Part shown: positions 61,210 through 64,000 of the stretch, piece after piece
Numbering within the stretch: the stretch's first letter is position 1
Layout of the letters: every line of letters begins with the position of its first letter
Assembly (NCBI GenBank): GCA_963698995.1
Contig: CAVOTD010000037.1
Coordinates: forward strand, 1-64,000
Direction of reading: 5' to 3'
Source: AP-15 sp963698995
GTDB lineage: Bacteria > Pseudomonadota > Alphaproteobacteria > ATCC43930 > CGMCC-115725
DNA: 64,000 bases
The notes under the pieces: model-generated
The model's database searches: none
What the model saw: the letters and a program-made list of their open reading frames with translations, nothing else
What the model was told of the DNA's origin: nothing
Position numbers and translations under genes: made by a program

Positions 61210-62268
61210 CTAGTTGCCGAGGCGCGTGACCAGCACCGCCGCGGGTCGCTGGCCCACCGCATAGGTCTCCAGCGCGCTCAACGCGCCCGTCTCGTCGTGG
61301 ATGCGGTATGACGCGAGCCGACCAGTCGCGGTGCCGGCGGCGAAGACGAAATGGCCCGCAGGGTCGACCGCGAAGGCACTGGGGACCGCTTCGGTCGACA
61401 CATGTCCGACGGCCGTCAATTGCCCAGTGGCGGTATCGACGGCGAACCCCGCGATGCTGTTGTGCCCTCGGTTGGCGACATAGAGGAATCGCCCCGAAGG
61501 CGTAAGCTGGATCTGGGAACAAGTGTTGCGCGCGGTGTGCCCGACGGGAAGCGTCGTGATCGTCTGCACCGCTGAGAGAGCACCCGTCGCACAGTCCAGG
61601 CGATAGCTGGTGACACTGCATCCCTGCTCGTTCGAGAAATAGACAAGATCGAGGGTCGGATGAAAGCAATAGTGGCGCGGGCCAGCGCGTTCGGTCGGCT
61701 CGACTCGGAACGGCGAATTGGCGGTCAGGCGGCCGGTCTGCGCATCGAACCGGAACTGCGCGATAAAATTGGGACCAGGGTTATCTCTCGGGGGCTCCAG
61801 GACATTGTCGTTAAGGCGGGCGATGTGCGGGACAAAGGCGAACTGGTTGGAGGGGTCGGTCTGGATGGCGTGGGCGCCGTTGGCGGTGTCCTGCCGATCG
61901 AGGGCTGATGCGCCCACCGCACCATCATCTCCAAGCGGATGGACCGCCGCATACCCTCCTTGATAATAGGCGGACAGCAAATACCTGCCGGTGCGGTCGG
62001 GCGCGAGAAACGTGGGCGCATGTGCCTGTGTCACTGTCTCTTGCAGCGTCAGCCCCCCGGTGCCCTGGTCGATCCGGAAACTCGAGATCGCCGGCTGCGT
62101 GCGACGCCCGACATACAATACCCGCCGGTCAGGGCTGATTGCCAGTACCGACGGGCCGCCCGCGATCGCGGTCTCGGCCTGCCGCGTAATTTGGCCGGTG
62201 TCGGGAGCAATGGCGAAGCTGGCGATCTTGTCCTCGTCCTGCAGGCAAACGTACAGAGAATATGGCAT
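61210..62268 (-). CDS. Lactonase-type seven-bladed beta-propeller, cytoplasmic
   Basis: 352 residues without a signal peptide: MPYSLYVCLQDEDKIASFAIAPDTGQI, VLAISPDRRVLYVGRR, PTFLAPDRTGRYLLSAYYQGG, NGAHAIQTDPSNQFAFVPHI, GPRHYCFHPTLDLVYFSNEQ, GRFLYVANRGHNSI. This is the 6-phosphogluconolactonase/YbhE-like lactonase fold, with GAHAIQ in place of the usual GPHAHQ. It differs from the exported homologue at 49165 in location and sequence. It stands between two copies of the CxxC-rich gene. Intact. Confidence 0.85.
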   Translation of the reverse strand: MPYSLYVCLQDEDKIASFAIAPDTGQITRQAETAIAGGPSVLAISPDRRVLYVGRRTQPAISSFRIDQGTGGLTLQETVTQAHAPTFLAPDRTGRYLLSAYYQGGYAAVHPLGDDGAVGASALDRQDTANGAHAIQTDPSNQFAFVPHIARLNDNVLEPPRDNPGPNFIAQFRFDAQTGRLTANSPFRVEPTERAGPRHYCFHPTLDLVYFSNEQGCSVTSYRLDCATGALSAVQTITTLPVGHTARNTCSQIQLTPSGRFLYVANRGHNSIAGFAVDTATGQLTAVGHVSTEAVPSAFAVDPAGHFVFAAGTATGRLASYRIHDETGALSALETYAVGQRPAAVLVTRLGN

Positions 62269-62687
62269 CGTTTACCCTCCTCCACTCTCCCTCCCTGGTG
62301 AGGCTATTTGCGCATCCTCCGACGATGCCTTCAACGTAAAACGGGGCGCCGGTAAAGGGAGCTTGCCATGCCTACGCGCACCGGCAATCCACATGGAGCA
62401 ACCGGATACCGTGAAATTGAACACGACATTAGCCGCCGGCGGGAATGCCGAGCCCAAAGCTCCGCGGATGTAAGGCCTCATTCTACGGAGGAAGCGGAAC
62501 GATGGCCAAGCAGGTCGCCGGCAACGGGCCGTTTCGGGCGGCATGGTCCTCCGCCACGCACCACGTCGAACCGAGCTACAATGTCCAGCGGTGGTTCGTG
62601 CATGAGCTGCGCGCTTTCCTGGCTCCGTTGTGCTGAACCGAGCAGCTGCGAGACGATCCGCCCACGGAAGCAAAAGGAGAGACAGTC
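62269..62687. other. Region between lactonase and SDR, one short unassigned ORF
   Basis: Divergent promoter region for the lactonase (minus) and SDR (plus). A plus-strand frame at 62503-62637 (44 codons, MAKQVAGNGPFRAAWSSATH ... HELRAFLAPLC) is open and preceded by GGAGGAAG, but resembles no family I know; it could be a small real protein or a fragment. Confidence 0.4.
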
Positions 62688-63431
62688 ATGAGACTAGCGG
62701 GCAAGGTGGCCATCATTTCCGGCGCGGCCTCCGGCATGGGGGCGGCCACGGCGCGCATGTTCGCGCGCGAAGGCGCCAAGGTGGTGATCGCCGACGTGCT
62801 GGAGCACGAAGGACGGGAGGTGGCCGATGCCATCGGCGCCTCGGCACGGTTCGAACCGCTTGATGTGACCAAAGAGGAGAGCTGGGCCGCCGTCGTGGCC
62901 GCCACCACTAGACATTTCGGCACGCTCGATGTGCTGGTCAACAATGCCGGCATCTCCGGCAGCGCCGAACAGGATTTTTACAGCACCGAAGCCTGGCACC
63001 GGATCATGGCGGTCAACGCGACCGGCGTGTTCTTCGGCATCAAGTACGCGATCCCGGCCATGGTCGCCAACGGCGGCGGGTCGATCGTCAATCTGTCGTC
63101 GATTGCCGGCATTATCGGCAGCGAGCACGTTCACATGGCCTACAACGCCTCGAAGGCGGCGGTACGGCTGATGACCAAGTCGGTCGCGGTGCAGCACGCG
63201 AAGGACAAGATCCGCGCCAACTCGGTTCATCCCGGCATCATGCCGCCGATGCGCACGTCCGGTCGCACCGCCGATTCCGCCGTGCGGGCCGAACGCATGC
63301 GCGTCATTCCGATGCGCCGGCCGGGAGAAGTTGACGAGGTGGCCTACGCCATTCTGTTCCTGGCTTCCGACGAGTCGTCCTACATCACAGGCTCGGAAAT
63401 CCACGTGGACGGCGGAGCTATCGCCATATAG
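62688..63431 (+). CDS. Short-chain dehydrogenase/reductase (classical SDR)
   Basis: 247 residues with every classical SDR motif: SGAASGMGAATARMF (cofactor), LVNNAGISG (NNAG), SIVNLSSIAG with the catalytic Ser, YNASK (Tyr-Lys) and VHPGIMPPM. Asp in IADVLEHEG after strand 2 predicts NAD rather than NADP. The C-terminus (AYAILFLASDESSYITGSEIHVDGG) is standard. Preceded by AAAGGAGAG. Substrate unknown; cyclohexanol and hydroxysteroid dehydrogenase-like proteins look similar. Intact. Confidence 0.9.
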   Translation: MRLAGKVAIISGAASGMGAATARMFAREGAKVVIADVLEHEGREVADAIGASARFEPLDVTKEESWAAVVAATTRHFGTLDVLVNNAGISGSAEQDFYSTEAWHRIMAVNATGVFFGIKYAIPAMVANGGGSIVNLSSIAGIIGSEHVHMAYNASKAAVRLMTKSVAVQHAKDKIRANSVHPGIMPPMRTSGRTADSAVRAERMRVIPMRRPGEVDEVAYAILFLASDESSYITGSEIHVDGGAIAI

Positions 63432-63521
63432 GGCCTGCGCCGCGTGGCACGGCGTCATTTTCGTGACGAATCGGCGGCCATGAGACCCGCCCTAGCTGAG
63501 AAAGATCGCTGCTCTAAAAAA

Positions 63522-63558
63522 CGCCAAAACCCCCGCCAGCTGCTGCTGACGAGGGTTA
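63522..63558 (-). terminator. Intrinsic terminator of the second CxxC-rich gene
   Basis: On the minus strand CGTCAGC-AGCA-GCTGGCG extended by CCC/GGGG and followed by GTTTTGGCGTTTTTT. It comes directly after the gene's stop codon at 63562. Confidence 0.75.
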
Positions 63559-63561
63559 AAG

Positions 63562-64000
63562 CTAGGCTGCTGCTTCTTCGGCCATGACCTCGGCCATCGT
63601 TCTATGCTCCTCGAAGGCCCAGCTTTCTCCAGCTGGAACATCTCGGGCGGCCATTGCGGCCTCGACCTGCCGCCAAGCACCTTGCGCCGGAAAGCCGATC
63701 ACGGCATCCCGGACGTTGGCGCAGGCGCCGCAGGTCTTGCAGGTCGCGTCCGTATACGTCGCCGGGCAGATCGCTATTCGCCGTCCGGCCGGCGTATACC
63801 GCGGTAGCGAGACCGTGCGGTCACGCCATTCGCGGATGGTCTCGGCCCACTCGTCGCGCCGTCTCTTGAACCGGTGCCGAACCGCTTCGCGCGCGTAGGC
63901 TCGGGCCAGCACGGTCACGACGGGGGCTATCCCTAACTCGGCCAGCCTGTCCGCGTGCGCGGGATTGTCGGCCGACAGGTTGATCGTGAAGCCGGCCTTT
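63562..64000 (-). CDS. CxxC-rich mobile-element-type protein, copy 2 (partial, runs off the window; frameshift)
   Basis: The visible C-terminal part: KAGFTINLSADNPAHADRLAELGIAP in one frame (63920-64000), then VTVLARAYAREAVRHRFKRRRDEWAETIREWRDRTVSLPRYTPAGRRIAICPATYTDATCKTCGACANVRDAVIGFPAQGAWRQVEAAMAA in the next, to a stop at 63562. An indel near 63920 separates them. CPATYTDATCKTCGACA is a likely metal-binding knuckle. I recognise the layout from uncharacterised phage and plasmid proteins but cannot name a function. The gene continues beyond the window. A degraded sister copy lies at 60733-61200. Confidence 0.62.
   Translation of the reverse strand, partial: KAGFTINLSADNPAHADRLAELGIAPVVTVLARAYAREAVRHRFKRRRDEWAETIREWRDRTVSLPRYTPAGRRIAICPATYTDATCKTCGACANVRDAVIGFPAQGAWRQVEAAMAARDVPAGESWAFEEHRTMAEVMAEEAAA

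Overview
This 64-kb window comes from a high-GC proteobacterium, most likely a soil or freshwater Alphaproteobacterium. The pointers are Bradyrhizobium/Rhodospirillales-style transposases and integrases, paired cold-shock domains, a TIGR03118 protein, a HiPIP, and C/G-rich palindromes of the kind scattered through alphaproteobacterial genomes. The placement is inference; no rRNA or complete tRNA is present. Most of the window is accessory DNA: surface-glycan genes, partial gene copies, IS and integrase remnants, toxin-antitoxin pairs, conflict-type genes and small catabolic modules.

Layout. 0-6.4 kb: surface polysaccharide cluster (acyltransferase, flippase, GT2, polysaccharide deacetylase, GT25), less GC-rich than the rest. 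6.9-14.8 kb: a near-complete asparaginyl-tRNA synthetase gene (asnS) plus four truncated 3' copies of it, all on the minus strand, with unrelated genes between them (two VOC proteins, a ParE-type toxin-antitoxin pair, a wrecked SIR2-like gene). 15-22 kb: secreted beta-propeller proteins, a HiPIP next to a Cyc2-like cytochrome-porin, and a DUF3300 protein. 22.4-31.4 kb: class I aldolase, integrase and IS debris, then a catabolic cluster (Baeyer-Villiger-type monooxygenase, amidohydrolase, Rieske dioxygenase alpha and beta) whose two dioxygenase genes are separated by a DUF559 nuclease gene bracketed by palindromes, and a purple acid phosphatase. 31.4-39.6 kb: hicAB with a nonsense codon in hicA, an IS91 remnant, a broken hydrolase, a broken integrase, an orphan peptide-type binding protein and an IS630 element with visible inverted repeats. 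39.6-48 kb: a conflict-like island (TIR-FGE protein, patatin, DUF4071-SLOG protein, GH108 muramidase, TPR-serine protease). 48-52.6 kb: a decayed racemase-family gene, a lactonase, a cold-shock protein, 3' fragments of tRNA-Lys and tRNA-Glu, and an integrase/ketopantoate-reductase chimera. 52.6-60.6 kb: a divergent catabolic/transport module (acyl-CoA synthetase, amidohydrolase and SDR against a complete Liv-type ABC transporter). 60.7-64 kb: two copies of a CxxC-rich mobile-element-type gene flanking a second lactonase and an SDR.

Two structures deserve most attention. First, the asnS 3' end looks like a repeated insertion or recombination point, each partial copy abutting different cargo. 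Second, C/G-rich palindromes occur in-frame inside one asnS copy and also bracket a DUF559 nuclease gene, which suggests a palindrome/nuclease partnership comparable in logic to REP elements and RAYT transposases.

A caution applies throughout. Many otherwise recognisable genes carry single-base frameshifts, often at short homopolymers, or lone nonsense codons. Some may be sequencing error rather than decay, so 'pseudogene' here describes the sequence as given.
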